Shown here: piece by piece, positions 1 to 8,004 of the stretch
How the letters are laid out: each line of letters opens with the position of its first letter
How positions within the stretch are numbered: the stretch's first letter is position 1
DNA from: Sporosarcina sp. NCCP-2222
GTDB taxonomy: Bacteria; Bacillota; Bacilli; Bacillales_A; Planococcaceae
Length of the DNA stretch: 64,000 bases
Assembly (NCBI RefSeq): GCF_023168145.1
Contig: NZ_BQYK01000004.1
Coordinates: 145,639 to 209,638, forward strand
Direction of reading: 5' to 3'
Notes under the pieces: model-generated
Databases searched by the model: none
What the model saw: the letters and a program-made list of their open reading frames with translations, nothing else
What the model was told of the DNA's origin: nothing
Program-made: the position numbers and the translations under genes

Positions 1-1
1 T

Positions 2-778
2 TTCCAAGTGAGACGAGGCGAGATTTTCGGTTTTCTCGGCCCGAGCGGCTCAGGGAAAACAACAACTATTAAAATATTGACCGGGCAATTGGTGCCAACA
101 GGTGGTGAAGCGCTTGTTTTTGGAGAGTCTGTCTCGAAGTTGAAACAGCCCGCCTATCGTAAACGGTTTGGTGTTTTAACGGATAACAGCGGCCTGTATG
201 GAAGACTTTCCATCTATGATAATTTAAAACTTTATTGCGATTTGTACGATGTTCCATACGCAAAAATTGGCGAAGTTCTCGCGGCTGTCAATTTGCAGGA
301 AGATGAGAAGAAACGGATCTCTACTTTATCAAAAGGAATGACGCAGCGAGTCACGTTAGCCCGCGCCCTTTTGCATGAACCGGAGCTGTTATTCCTAGAT
401 GAGCCGACATCAGCTCTTGATCCGGTGAACACACTCCATATATATGAAGGATTGCGTGCCTTGAATAAGAAAGGCACGACAATATTCCTGACGACTCATG
501 ACATGCAAGAAGCGGAGACACTTTGCGATCGAGTCGCTTTTTTAAACAAGGGTCGGATTCAATTACTGGATGCACCTGGCAAGTTAAAGAAAAGGTTTTC
601 CGACTCGACCATTACAGTCGAGCTGAAAAGCGAGGAAAAAATCATACTGCCCGCCGGTGCTGAAGGAGCACAGCAGCTTTATGATTACATGCAAGCCAAT
701 GAAGTAGAGACAATCCACTCAAACGAGCCAACACTCGGTGACATTTTTGTACAAGTGACAGGGAGGAAACTAGCATGA
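2..778 (+). CDS. ABC transporter ATP-binding protein (5' end cut by window)
   Basis: This is the nucleotide-binding subunit of an ABC exporter; it hydrolyses ATP to drive the permease encoded next. The reading frame is open to the first base, so the real start is upstream and only an N-terminal piece is missing; the GTG at 8 is an internal valine. Visible motifs are Walker A (GPSGSGKTT), the signature LSKGM, Walker B (LLFLDEPTS) and the H-loop TTHD. The C-terminal 60 residues resemble the accessory domain of DrrA/CcmA-type drug or bacteriocin exporters. The stop overlaps the permease start by four bases (ATGA), so the two are translationally coupled. The substrate is unknown. Confidence 0.93.
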   Translation, partial: FQVRRGEIFGFLGPSGSGKTTTIKILTGQLVPTGGEALVFGESVSKLKQPAYRKRFGVLTDNSGLYGRLSIYDNLKLYCDLYDVPYAKIGEVLAAVNLQEDEKKRISTLSKGMTQRVTLARALLHEPELLFLDEPTSALDPVNTLHIYEGLRALNKKGTTIFLTTHDMQEAETLCDRVAFLNKGRIQLLDAPGKLKKRFSDSTITVELKSEEKIILPAGAEGAQQLYDYMQANEVETIHSNEPTLGDIFVQVTGRKLA

Positions 779-1482
779 CATTTTCTTGGAAACGGGTAAA
801 CGCAATATTTATGAAAGATTATAAAGATTTTTCACGGAACTTTGCAGTGTCTATTGTGATTTTCTTGTCACCCGTTCTGGCAGCCATTTATGGCCGAATT
901 GGCGTGACAGCAATTGAGTCCCATTATATGCTGATTAATCTTACTTTTGCGATGGTAGCGGCTTTTGTACAAAGCTGTCTTATTGCAGAGGAGAAAGAAA
1001 AGAACACCTTGCGCGGATTGATGTTATCTCCCGCCAGCACGACTGAAATTTTGACGGGCAAAAGCTTATTATCCTTGGTGTTAACACTTTTCACTATTTT
1101 GTTGAGTATGTTTTTGGCGGAATATAAACCGGCGAATATTGCAGTTGTGGCGATTGCCATCCTATTGTCCGCCCTATTTTATATTGCTCTTGGTACCTTG
1201 CTTGGCCTGTTTGCTAAGTCAGTAATGGAGGCATCTGTCATTGTATTGCCTGTTATGGTCATCTTCTCATTCGGGACATTCATTACTTCACTTGCAGAAC
1301 AGTATCCGATTTTAAAAGCGGCGACTTATTTGCCTAATATCCAGCTCCTTGAAATCGGGATCAAAGTCGAAGCCGGAGCCGGGTTTGGGGATGTATGGCT
1401 GCAGCTGGCCGTCATTGCAGCATGGGTTGTTGTGATGTTTATGCTTACTGCTGTTGTTTATAGAAAGCGAATGGTTGATTAA
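775..1482 (+). CDS. ABC-2 type transporter permease
   Basis: A 235-residue integral membrane subunit with about six hydrophobic segments, partner of the upstream ATPase. The cytoplasmic stretch EEKEKNTLRGLMLSPAS after the second or third helix is the hallmark of ABC-2 permeases of the multidrug/bacteriocin-immunity type. It overlaps the ATPase stop by four bases and is followed 13 bases later by a very small membrane-peptide gene and then a membrane metalloprotease, suggesting a four-gene export or immunity unit. The substrate cannot be read from the sequence. Confidence 0.9.
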   Translation: MTFSWKRVNAIFMKDYKDFSRNFAVSIVIFLSPVLAAIYGRIGVTAIESHYMLINLTFAMVAAFVQSCLIAEEKEKNTLRGLMLSPASTTEILTGKSLLSLVLTLFTILLSMFLAEYKPANIAVVAIAILLSALFYIALGTLLGLFAKSVMEASVIVLPVMVIFSFGTFITSLAEQYPILKAATYLPNIQLLEIGIKVEAGAGFGDVWLQLAVIAAWVVVMFMLTAVVYRKRMVD

Positions 1483-1495
1483 GGGGGGATTTGAT

Positions 1496-1576
1496 ATGAA
1501 ACAAGTTGGACGGATACTGATCGGATTCTTGGCAGGCGTCGTGCTCATCTTCATTTATAAGACATTTTTCAGCTAG
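1496..1576 (+). CDS. 26-residue single-span membrane peptide
   Basis: A tiny ORF: ATG at 1496, TAG at 1574-1576, preceded by a strong purine-rich ribosome site (AAGGGGGGAT at 1481-1490, 5 nt before the ATG). The peptide starts MKQVGRIL, continues as one hydrophobic helix and ends YKTFFS, so it should be a single-pass membrane peptide. It sits between the ABC permease and the M50-like protease with 13- and 10-base gaps, and its first residues (MKQVG) match those of the next protein, which hints at local duplication of the gene start. No family is recognised. A role as a small subunit of the exporter is inference from position only. Confidence 0.6.
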   Translation: MKQVGRILIGFLAGVVLIFIYKTFFS

Positions 1577-1586
1577 AGGTGACAAT

Positions 1587-2684
1587 ATGAAACAGGTAGG
1601 TTCAGCTTTACTTGGGGCCGTCATTGGTTTATTGGCGGTCCTGTATTTTATTTTATATCCAGAAGCATGGTCTATAGGCATGATTGTCAGCATGGTCTTG
1701 TATGCTCTCGTCAGTTTCGCCCTGACTGTTCTTATTCACGAAGCAGGGCATGCGCTGTTTGGACTTTCACAAGGAATGAAATTATTAAATATTAGTGTTG
1801 GTCCCATTGTTTTGGAGCAGCATGGAGGCAAATTCCTTTTCCACTGGATCCCCTCCTCCTTAGGATACGTTGGACGGGCAATGATGGGGTTTTCTGAGAA
1901 GTTGGAACTTGAAGATATGCGACGCCGATTAATTCGTTATATTTATGGCGGGCCGCTCATGAACATAGGAATCAGCATTCTTTCCATCGTGCTGGCATTT
2001 AGCGTCTGGCACCATCCCTTTCTTCTCATCTTCGGTCTCTTAAATTTCCTGCTCGGTGCTTCGAATTTACAACCGGCGACAGTCAAATCTGTGTTTACTG
2101 ACGGTTTGGTCATCAAGAAATTGAAAACGGAGCCTTTGCATGAATCTGCCCTCTTGTTGGGCCATCAAATTTTGTTGGAAGAATCGCGAAATACGGATGT
2201 AAAACAGTGGAATCCGGCATTGATTGATACGGTTGAACAATTAATCACCTCTGGGAAGGATCCGTCCGCCACAAGTTTTTTGCATACAATCAATTACTTT
2301 CACCTTCCGGAACATGCTGAAAAAGCTGCATCGGTTGGACTCCAGACAGCCTTTACCCGTGCAGGAAAGACGGATGACCTGTACGCTGATATAGCCGATA
2401 TCTCGTACGCCACAGCTCTTTTTTTCACCGGCCGGCTTGCAAGCTATCCCGGCATTGAAAACGCTCTAGAATCCATCGGAAAACTGGATGCTGTTACAGA
2501 TACGAAAAGAAATGCGTTTTTGTCTTACATACAAGGAGATATACAAAACGCTGTTCTGCTGTTAAAGAAAGCAATCGAACTGCTCGGGGTCTGGCATCCC
2601 TTATACTTACGCGGAGAGATGGAAAAAAAGCTTCTACATCAAATGATCGACTGGATGGAGAATGAAAAAACTACAATCAGTTGA
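1587..2684 (+). CDS. M50-like membrane zinc metalloprotease family protein
   Basis: A 365-residue polytopic membrane protein. Residues 51-55 read HEAGH, the HExxH zinc/catalytic motif, lying in a hydrophobic helix as in site-2-protease (M50) enzymes. NLQP at about 160-163 and TDG at 171-173 resemble the second M50 motif, which supplies the third zinc ligand (Asp172). About five or six membrane segments fill the first 160 residues; residues from about 180 onward form a soluble, helical domain without a recognised family. It is the last gene of the ABC cluster, with a ribosome site (AGAGGTGAC) before the ATG. It could cleave a membrane peptide, but this is inferred from the motif alone. Confidence 0.75.
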   Translation: MKQVGSALLGAVIGLLAVLYFILYPEAWSIGMIVSMVLYALVSFALTVLIHEAGHALFGLSQGMKLLNISVGPIVLEQHGGKFLFHWIPSSLGYVGRAMMGFSEKLELEDMRRRLIRYIYGGPLMNIGISILSIVLAFSVWHHPFLLIFGLLNFLLGASNLQPATVKSVFTDGLVIKKLKTEPLHESALLLGHQILLEESRNTDVKQWNPALIDTVEQLITSGKDPSATSFLHTINYFHLPEHAEKAASVGLQTAFTRAGKTDDLYADIADISYATALFFTGRLASYPGIENALESIGKLDAVTDTKRNAFLSYIQGDIQNAVLLLKKAIELLGVWHPLYLRGEMEKKLLHQMIDWMENEKTTIS

Positions 2685-2692
2685 ATCATAGG

Positions 2693-2719
2693 AATCTCCT
2701 ATCATTAGGATAGGGGATT
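2693..2719 (+). terminator. Hairpin after the ABC/M50 cluster
   Basis: Inverted repeat AATCTCCTATC / GATAGGGGATT (one G-U pair) with a 5-nt loop, 8 bases after the stop. The following U-tract is weak, so this is a probable rather than certain intrinsic terminator. Confidence 0.55.
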
Positions 2720-2796
2720 TGCTATTGTTCCCTATTCTCTCATGATCCTATAATAAAGCTAGCAGCGCTGCATCAATAGGATAGGAGTGGTTCATT

Positions 2797-3033
2797 ATGT
2801 CAAAGGCAGTTTTCTATCATGCCGGATGCCCGGTTTGTGTGGATGCGGAGAAAGTGTTGGTCACTTATCTGGATTCGTCTAAAATTGATCCTGAAATTGT
2901 ACATCTAGGTACCGAGCGGGGACGGATTGAAGAAGCCGAAAGGGCAGGAGTCAAGTCAGTTCCTGCGCTGATTATTGATGGAAGCGTCTATCACATTAAT
3001 TACGGTGCAAGTTTGGAAGAAGTAAAGGGATGA
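2797..3033 (+). CDS. Thioredoxin/glutaredoxin-like protein with CPVC motif
   Basis: A 78-residue small thiol-redox protein. The start MSKAVFYHAGCPVC places a CxxC pair at Cys11 and Cys14 after the first beta strand, and VPALII with a cis-proline context at about 55-60 follows, as in the thioredoxin fold. The size fits a glutaredoxin-like or thioredoxin-like mini-protein. It is a single gene with a good ribosome site (ATAGGAGTGG) and a terminator directly after the stop. The partner is unknown; it could be a general thiol oxidoreductase. Confidence 0.8.
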   Translation: MSKAVFYHAGCPVCVDAEKVLVTYLDSSKIDPEIVHLGTERGRIEEAERAGVKSVPALIIDGSVYHINYGASLEEVKG

Positions 3034-3035
3034 CT

Positions 3036-3064
3036 AAGAGGCGTCCTTGTGACGCCTCATTTTC
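3036..3064. terminator. Bidirectional terminator between thioredoxin-like and LysR genes
   Basis: Perfect 8-bp stem GAGGCGTC (3038-3045) / GACGCCTC (3051-3058) with a 5-nt loop and ATTTT after it on the plus strand. It lies between convergent genes, and the minus-strand LysR stop codon falls inside the stem. Confidence 0.75.
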
Positions 3065-3932
3065 CTTGTAGCATTTTAATGAATTCCCTGCTTGCCGAGC
3101 AAAGATGTTTGTTTCTCCGGTACGCTATGCCAATTTCCATTTCCATTGTAGGATGATCAATCTTGGCAATAGAAAGATCTCCGTGGCAAAGAGAATGTAG
3201 ATAGGATTTTGCCAAAACGGTCACACCCATTTCCCTTTGGACCATCAAGAGGATCGACTCGAGTGTTGTCAGCTCTATCGCTGGAACAGGCAAAAACCCT
3301 TCCTGTCGGCAAAGTTCATTTAGATACCGGCGGATAAAATACGTCTCCGGCAATAAGATGGCGGCTGTGTCTTTAAGCACATGTAACGGAACGATAGGCT
3401 GCCCGGCCAGTGGGTGATGTACGGACATTGCAAGGACCAGTTCCTCTTTCCGTAATGAGATAGTCTCAATTTCTGGGTGTTCGAAGGGTAAATAAACAAT
3501 GCCGATATCTATGGCATTATGAAGTATAGATTTCTTGATCTCGTCTACTCGCATTCCGGAGACGGCTATTTCAATTTTGGGGTACAATTGATGAAAGTCG
3601 ATGAGAACCTGAGGTAACAGGGTATTGACAACGGTCAGTAAAGCACCGACCTTCAATGCTCCTCTCTCCAACCCGTGCAATTCTCCGATGGCCGCCTTCG
3701 CTTGGGATAACTCATGGAAAACACGGTAGGCATGTTCCAACAAGATAGAGCCTGATTCGGTGATGGCAATCCGCCTGCCGATCCGGTCGAATAATTTTAT
3801 CCCTACTTCATGTTCCAGCAAGCTGATCTGCTGGCTTAACGAAGGTTGGGTCAATCCAAGCTTTTCAGCGGCACGAGTAAAGTGGAGCTCTTCACATACC
3901 GCAATGAAATATTCGAGCTGCCTCAATTCCAT
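3057..3932 (-). CDS. LysR-family transcriptional regulator
   Basis: A 291-residue LysR-type activator/repressor. The N-terminal winged helix-turn-helix (MELRQLEYFIAVCEELHFTR, then AAEKLGLTQPSLSQQI) is canonical, followed by the usual effector-binding domain to the C-terminus. I chose the ATG at 3932, giving the family-typical MELRQL start 10 nt after a GGAGG; an ATG at 3938, two codons upstream with 4-nt spacing, is the alternative, and a longer open frame to 4079 lacks support. It is divergent from the MOSC-domain gene, so that gene is a plausible target. The inducer is unknown. Confidence 0.92.
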   Translation of the reverse strand: MELRQLEYFIAVCEELHFTRAAEKLGLTQPSLSQQISLLEHEVGIKLFDRIGRRIAITESGSILLEHAYRVFHELSQAKAAIGELHGLERGALKVGALLTVVNTLLPQVLIDFHQLYPKIEIAVSGMRVDEIKKSILHNAIDIGIVYLPFEHPEIETISLRKEELVLAMSVHHPLAGQPIVPLHVLKDTAAILLPETYFIRRYLNELCRQEGFLPVPAIELTTLESILLMVQREMGVTVLAKSYLHSLCHGDLSIAKIDHPTMEMEIGIAYRRNKHLCSASREFIKMLQGK

Positions 3933-4003
3933 TTCCATCCCCCCTCCTTTGATTATACTCGAAATGGAAAACTTTACATGATAAATGAAACGAGGTGAAT
4001 GCC

Positions 4004-4687
4004 ATGAGGAAAGTGGCAATCCGGTCTTTAAACGTTGGAAAACCGATTGAACTTCCATTCGGAAATAAACGAGCGACAACAGGCATACTTAAAAAGCCGA
4101 TTAGCAAACCTGTATACTTAACTACTGTAAATTTTAATGGAGATGGGCAAGGTGATTTAATTCATCATGGCGGCATTGACAAAGCAGTTTGCGCCTATCC
4201 GGCTGAGCATTATTCCTACTGGGAAGAACAATTGGGCAGGGCTCTTCCCTACGGCGCTTTTGGTGAGAATCTGACATTAGAAGGTTTAACGGAGATAGAC
4301 GTTTGCATTGGAGATTCCTTTCAAATCGGGGAAGCCATCGTACAAGTGAGCCAACCACGCCAGCCTTGTTACAAATTGGGACTTCTTTATGAAAGAAAAG
4401 ACATGCCATTGCTTGTTCAAAACTCCGGATTTACAGGTTTTTATTTTCGAGTGCTGCAAGAGGGAATGGTATCCCCCTCAGATGAATTGATCCGGCTCCA
4501 TTCACAAGAAAAGGCCATCTCCGTCGCAGAAGCTAATCGGATTATGCATCATGATAAGAGCGATTTGAATGCGGTACAGCGAATAATAGAAGTGAATGAG
4601 CTGTCTGCAAACTGGCGAAAGACATTTGAGAGAAGGCTGGAGGGCAATGAGGTGGATACGAGGGAACGATTGTCAGGCGAGAGATGA
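4004..4687 (+). CDS. MOSC-domain protein (YiiM-like)
   Basis: A 227-residue MOSC-domain protein (molybdenum cofactor sulfurase C-terminal family). The conserved segments IHHGGIDKAVCAYP, GAFGENLT and QPRQPCYKLG are visible; the cysteine in the last one is the conserved MOSC cysteine. A short C-terminal helical region (about 165-205) matches the 3-alpha domain of YiiM/YuaD-type proteins. These proteins are linked to handling or reduction of N-hydroxylated compounds via Mo cofactor. The start at 4004 is 6 nt after GAGGTG; an in-frame GTG lies at 3995. It is divergent from the LysR gene, which may control it. Confidence 0.88.
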   Translation: MRKVAIRSLNVGKPIELPFGNKRATTGILKKPISKPVYLTTVNFNGDGQGDLIHHGGIDKAVCAYPAEHYSYWEEQLGRALPYGAFGENLTLEGLTEIDVCIGDSFQIGEAIVQVSQPRQPCYKLGLLYERKDMPLLVQNSGFTGFYFRVLQEGMVSPSDELIRLHSQEKAISVAEANRIMHHDKSDLNAVQRIIEVNELSANWRKTFERRLEGNEVDTRERLSGER

Positions 4688-4717
4688 AGCCAGCAGCTAC
4701 CGCCTCTATCTTAATCC

Positions 4718-4759
4718 AAAAAAGTTCAATTTCCTAATGGCTGAATTAAGAAATTGAAC
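4718..4759 (-). terminator. Terminator of the serine hydrolase gene
   Basis: Perfect 10-bp inverted repeat GTTCAATTTC (4724-4733) / GAAATTGAAC (4750-4759); on the minus strand it is followed by six U (4723-4718). It sits 40 bases downstream of the minus-strand hydrolase stop. Confidence 0.75.
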
Positions 4760-4798
4760 GAACGAAACGTGCTACGCGGCACATCTATGCGATTTATT

Positions 4799-6067
4799 TT
4801 ATTTCATATTAGCTTTCTCATAGCCGAAAAAGGACATATTGCCGTTTTCATTCTCCACAATACTGTATGGTGTCATTTGGTCAGAAAATCTGCGGGCAAA
4901 TTTCCCTTCGCTGACTGGATAGATCTCAATGTGAAGATTGCCGGTAAATCTAGTAAAGTACAATTTGCCGCCATGTAATTCTACTTTAATTTTATCTTTC
5001 AAATAGGTGCCGCAATACGCTTGAAGCTTCCTTTCGTCTAGGGGAAGCTCTTCATGTTTTGTCGGAGCATCTACTTCAACATCGTGCAGAATATCAGCGA
5101 TTGCTTTGCCCAGCCTGTATTGATTGATTGCTTCATTATTGGAAAGAAGGAGGATACAAACATCTTCATCAAAAAAATACTGCGCAAAGGTGCAGATTCC
5201 AAGATGATCGCCACCGTGAGAATAGCTACCTGTATCGTAACAACGCTGGTGCTCCAATCCGTAACAGTATTTATTCAAATTCTCTCTAAAAAATCGGGCA
5301 TACCCTTTCTCTGACAGCAATTTTCGATCTCGCAAGCACGAATACCATTTGTATAAATCCTCACAATTTGAAACGATGGCTCCTGCCCCAATGCTGAACT
5401 TCTCATTATGGTACGGGGATTTGATGATTTCATCAAAATCATGCACATAATTGCTCGCCTTGTTTTTTATCGTCTTGCAGCCATCATCCACATCGCTATT
5501 TAACATATCCAAAGGCACGAATATGTGATTTCTTAGAAAGTCCCTGTATGTTTCTCCTGAAACATGTTCTATGATCCATGCCAGCAAATTATAATTTGAG
5601 TTATTGTAATCAAAGATTGTTCCTGGCAACTTAGTAGGCTGTTTATTAATATAACATTGAAAAAAAACGTCCCGGGAATAGTCCATTCTGTTGTAACCAG
5701 CAAAAAAGTCATTTTCGAAATTAGTGAAATTATATAACCCAGACGTATGAGACAGTAAGTGATGGATCGTGATCGACTCGTCAGTTTCCAACGCGGCAGG
5801 CAAGTATAATTTAGCCGGTTTATCAAGGTCCAGCATGTTCTTTTCATGAAGAAGCATAATTGCGAAGGCTGTAAACTGCTTAGAAACGGAAGCGAGTGAG
5901 AAGCGCGTATCCATTTCATTTTTTATTCCAAACTCAATGCTGGCATATCCGTATGCTTCCTCAAACAGCACCTCGCCTTTTCGAGTCACTAGAATCACTC
6001 CGTAAAAATCCCATAAGTCCATGTATTGATTCATATAAGCTTCAAGTTTACGTTGGTATTGTTGCAT
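4799..6067 (-). CDS. Serine hydrolase, beta-lactamase/penicillin-binding fold
   Basis: A 422-residue class C beta-lactamase-like serine hydrolase (esterase/D-aminopeptidase type). Ser60-x-x-Lys63 (SVSK) is the nucleophile motif, Tyr154-Asn155-Asn156 occupies the YxN position, and SHGG near residue 285 is the KTG/HxG equivalent. A C-terminal beta-rich region from about 340 resembles the lipocalin-like extra domain seen in this family. There is no signal peptide, so it is probably cytoplasmic. The start is supported by GGGAGGG 7 nt upstream. It is a single gene with its own terminator; the natural substrate is unknown. Confidence 0.88.
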   Translation of the reverse strand: MQQYQRKLEAYMNQYMDLWDFYGVILVTRKGEVLFEEAYGYASIEFGIKNEMDTRFSLASVSKQFTAFAIMLLHEKNMLDLDKPAKLYLPAALETDESITIHHLLSHTSGLYNFTNFENDFFAGYNRMDYSRDVFFQCYINKQPTKLPGTIFDYNNSNYNLLAWIIEHVSGETYRDFLRNHIFVPLDMLNSDVDDGCKTIKNKASNYVHDFDEIIKSPYHNEKFSIGAGAIVSNCEDLYKWYSCLRDRKLLSEKGYARFFRENLNKYCYGLEHQRCYDTGSYSHGGDHLGICTFAQYFFDEDVCILLLSNNEAINQYRLGKAIADILHDVEVDAPTKHEELPLDERKLQAYCGTYLKDKIKVELHGGKLYFTRFTGNLHIEIYPVSEGKFARRFSDQMTPYSIVENENGNMSFFGYEKANMK

Positions 6068-6109
6068 TTGGATTCCCTCCCCACACCATCATATCAACAC
6101 AAAATTTTC

Positions 6110-6748
6110 TCATCCATTCGGCGGGATATAGATATTCAAAAAGACGAGAACCGTAATAATCCCGATATCGACGATGCAATGGGAGACAATCACCCACCGC
6201 AAACTTTTCGAACGAAGATACATAAGTGACCAAACGACTCCTATAATTGATAGGAAGATGACAACATGGGAGCTGCGATTCGCAATGGAAAAAACGCCCC
6301 ACATGAGCGGATGGCTCGCTACGAAAAAGATTGTCGAATACCCGATCCCCAGCCATTTGGGCATGACTTTCAGCGTGCTATCGAGAAGAATTCCACGCCA
6401 ATAATATTCCTCGAACCATGGATTGATGATCGCAAAAGCTAGCCACAGTATCACAAGACCAATTGAGTCGAACAGATGGATATTGGTAAATAATACAGAC
6501 AAGGGAAACATCCCTAACAGCATCCCCGCAATTGTTAACTTTGTTGGTAAAGGCTTCTGAACCCAAGCAGACAACCGTTCTTCCCCTTTGCCGATCCCTA
6601 TGCAAATACCCAATACAAGCCAGTAAACAAGCGCTAATGGAATCCATGCCCATTCTTGAATAATGGGAGTGAAAATCTTGGCAGTTACCCATCCAATCAA
6701 AATGATTAGTGGTGGTGATAATAAAATGAACGTGTTTCTTCTACCCAC
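6110..6748 (-). CDS. CPBP-family intramembrane metalloprotease
   Basis: A 212-residue membrane protein with about six to eight helices. It carries the CPBP (Rce1/CAAX protease-like) motifs: EEYYWRG with Glu113, Glu114 and Arg118, then FVASHP and VSHCIVD supplying histidines. In Firmicutes such proteins often give immunity to, or process, bacteriocins. The start is a GTG 4 nt after an AGCGGGG/GGGGGAG stretch. It lies 13 bases after the TetR gene, so the pair forms an operon and is likely controlled by the palindrome in front of the TetR gene. Confidence 0.87.
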   Translation of the reverse strand: MGRRNTFILLSPPLIILIGWVTAKIFTPIIQEWAWIPLALVYWLVLGICIGIGKGEERLSAWVQKPLPTKLTIAGMLLGMFPLSVLFTNIHLFDSIGLVILWLAFAIINPWFEEYYWRGILLDSTLKVMPKWLGIGYSTIFFVASHPLMWGVFSIANRSSHVVIFLSIIGVVWSLMYLRSKSLRWVIVSHCIVDIGIITVLVFLNIYIPPNG

Positions 6749-6761
6749 TTCCCCGCTCCCC

Positions 6762-7346
6762 CTATCTCATGACCTTCAAAATGGTATCGGCATCCGGCAA
6801 CGGACAGTCCTCCCACTGAATTTTGTTCATTGCAAGCCCTTGTATGAGCGCATAGTAAGTAGTGGCTAACATAATTGGATCTGCCTTTTGAAAGTCCCCC
6901 TCTGCTTGCGCTTCCATGATTAAAGGAATTGTTTGCATGACCGGAGAGTGTTTCTTCAAGATGTCCAGTACTTCGGCAGGTACCGTTTCCGATGTACTTG
7001 CTTGCATCATGAGTAAATATAATAATCTATTTTCACCTTTTAAACTTTGCAGTATTTGAGTCGTCATCCAGTACATTTTGTCTGTTGCCTTGCCAGGCTG
7101 TGCGTTTGCCAGGTGGATAACATTGATGGACGATGAAGCGGCATTTCGAACGAGTTCAGTGAAGATTTCTTCTTTTGAAGAAAAGTAGTGATAGACGAGT
7201 CCATGGCTTAATTTTGCCTCTTTAGCAATCTCGCTAATTTTCGTCCCTGCCATCCCTTTCCTCGCAAAAATAGAAGTTGCAACACGTAGAATTTGTTCCC
7301 TTCTCGCATCTCGAAGTTCCTGATTTTGTTGTTCGGTTTTTGGCAT
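6762..7346 (-). CDS. TetR/AcrR-family transcriptional regulator
   Basis: A 194-residue one-component repressor. The N-terminal helix-turn-helix (about residues 28-56, ISEIAKEAKLSHGLVYHYF) is typical TetR; the C-terminal ligand domain is divergent as usual. It is first in a two-gene operon with the CPBP protease. A perfect 6+6 palindrome lies 22 bases upstream of the start codon, between the ribosome site and the promoter, which suggests autorepression. The ligand is unknown. Confidence 0.92.
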   Translation of the reverse strand: MPKTEQQNQELRDARREQILRVATSIFARKGMAGTKISEIAKEAKLSHGLVYHYFSSKEEIFTELVRNAASSSINVIHLANAQPGKATDKMYWMTTQILQSLKGENRLLYLLMMQASTSETVPAEVLDILKKHSPVMQTIPLIMEAQAEGDFQKADPIMLATTYYALIQGLAMNKIQWEDCPLPDADTILKVMR

Positions 7347-7367
7347 TGCTGCTCTCCTCCCTGTAGG

Positions 7368-7383
7368 TTGACTGACAAGTCAA
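7368..7383. promoter_or_regulatory. TetR-type operator
   Basis: TTGACTGACAAGTCAA is a perfect palindrome with 6-nt arms and a 4-nt centre. It lies directly upstream of the TetR start, where autoregulators of this family bind. The assignment rests on symmetry and position. Confidence 0.7.
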
Positions 7384-7504
7384 TCAAAAATAATATATCT
7401 TGATACTGCAGCTATGTCAATGAAAAGGCAGACACGGGATTGCGTATGAGATACAGCAATCCAAACTAGAATCAGAATCGACATACTTATTTATAGATGA
7501 TAGA

Positions 7505-7807
7505 TTATTCAATAAACAATTTGCCTATGAAGGGGAAAACAATCCCCACGACAAACAATACGATGGCAATGTAAAGGACAGTTCCGGCTACTGGCAGAAT
7601 CCATTTTTGCTTCTGTCGCGTGTATTGGAACCAGTAATTAACTGCCCACAGGCCGAACATAAAAACAATAGAACAGTATGTAAATATGTCACCGATAGGG
7701 TTATCGATGGGTGGGCTAATACTAAACGAACCGAAAAGAAAAAAAAGACAGATAGCTGCCAATAAGACTAAGTTGATGGCATGCAAGACGATATGAAAAC
7801 TATTCAC
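7505..7807 (-). CDS. Small three-span membrane protein, unknown function
   Basis: A 100-residue protein with three hydrophobic segments (about residues 6-28, 40-58 and 70-95) and a short basic loop (YTRQKQK). No family is recognised. I chose the GTG at 7807 because GGAGGTG lies 8 nt upstream; the open frame continues upstream to 7873 without a ribosome site. It stands alone between the TetR promoter and the RNR operon, so the context says nothing about its role. Confidence 0.6.
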   Translation of the reverse strand: MNSFHIVLHAINLVLLAAICLFFLFGSFSISPPIDNPIGDIFTYCSIVFMFGLWAVNYWFQYTRQKQKWILPVAGTVLYIAIVLFVVGIVFPFIGKLFIE

Positions 7808-7961
7808 GAATCTACACCTCCAAAGGTTTAGGCAATCGATTTCCAATGTACTGTAAATTATATCTATACGCAAGGGTGTATCTTATCAGAATAATAATCG
7901 AGTTATTTAAGTGTGTCCCCTGATTTCGGATGTGCTGGCCATCTGTCTAGACCATTACGTT

Positions 7962-7993
7962 AAAAAACATGCATAGCTTTATAGCCATGCATG
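7962..7993 (-). terminator. Terminator of the RNR operon
   Basis: Stem of 11 bp (7968-7978 with 7983-7993, one G-U pair), 4-nt loop and six U on the minus strand. It lies 12 bases after the nrdF stop. Confidence 0.85.
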
Positions 7994-8004
7994 CTTATTA
8001 GCTC

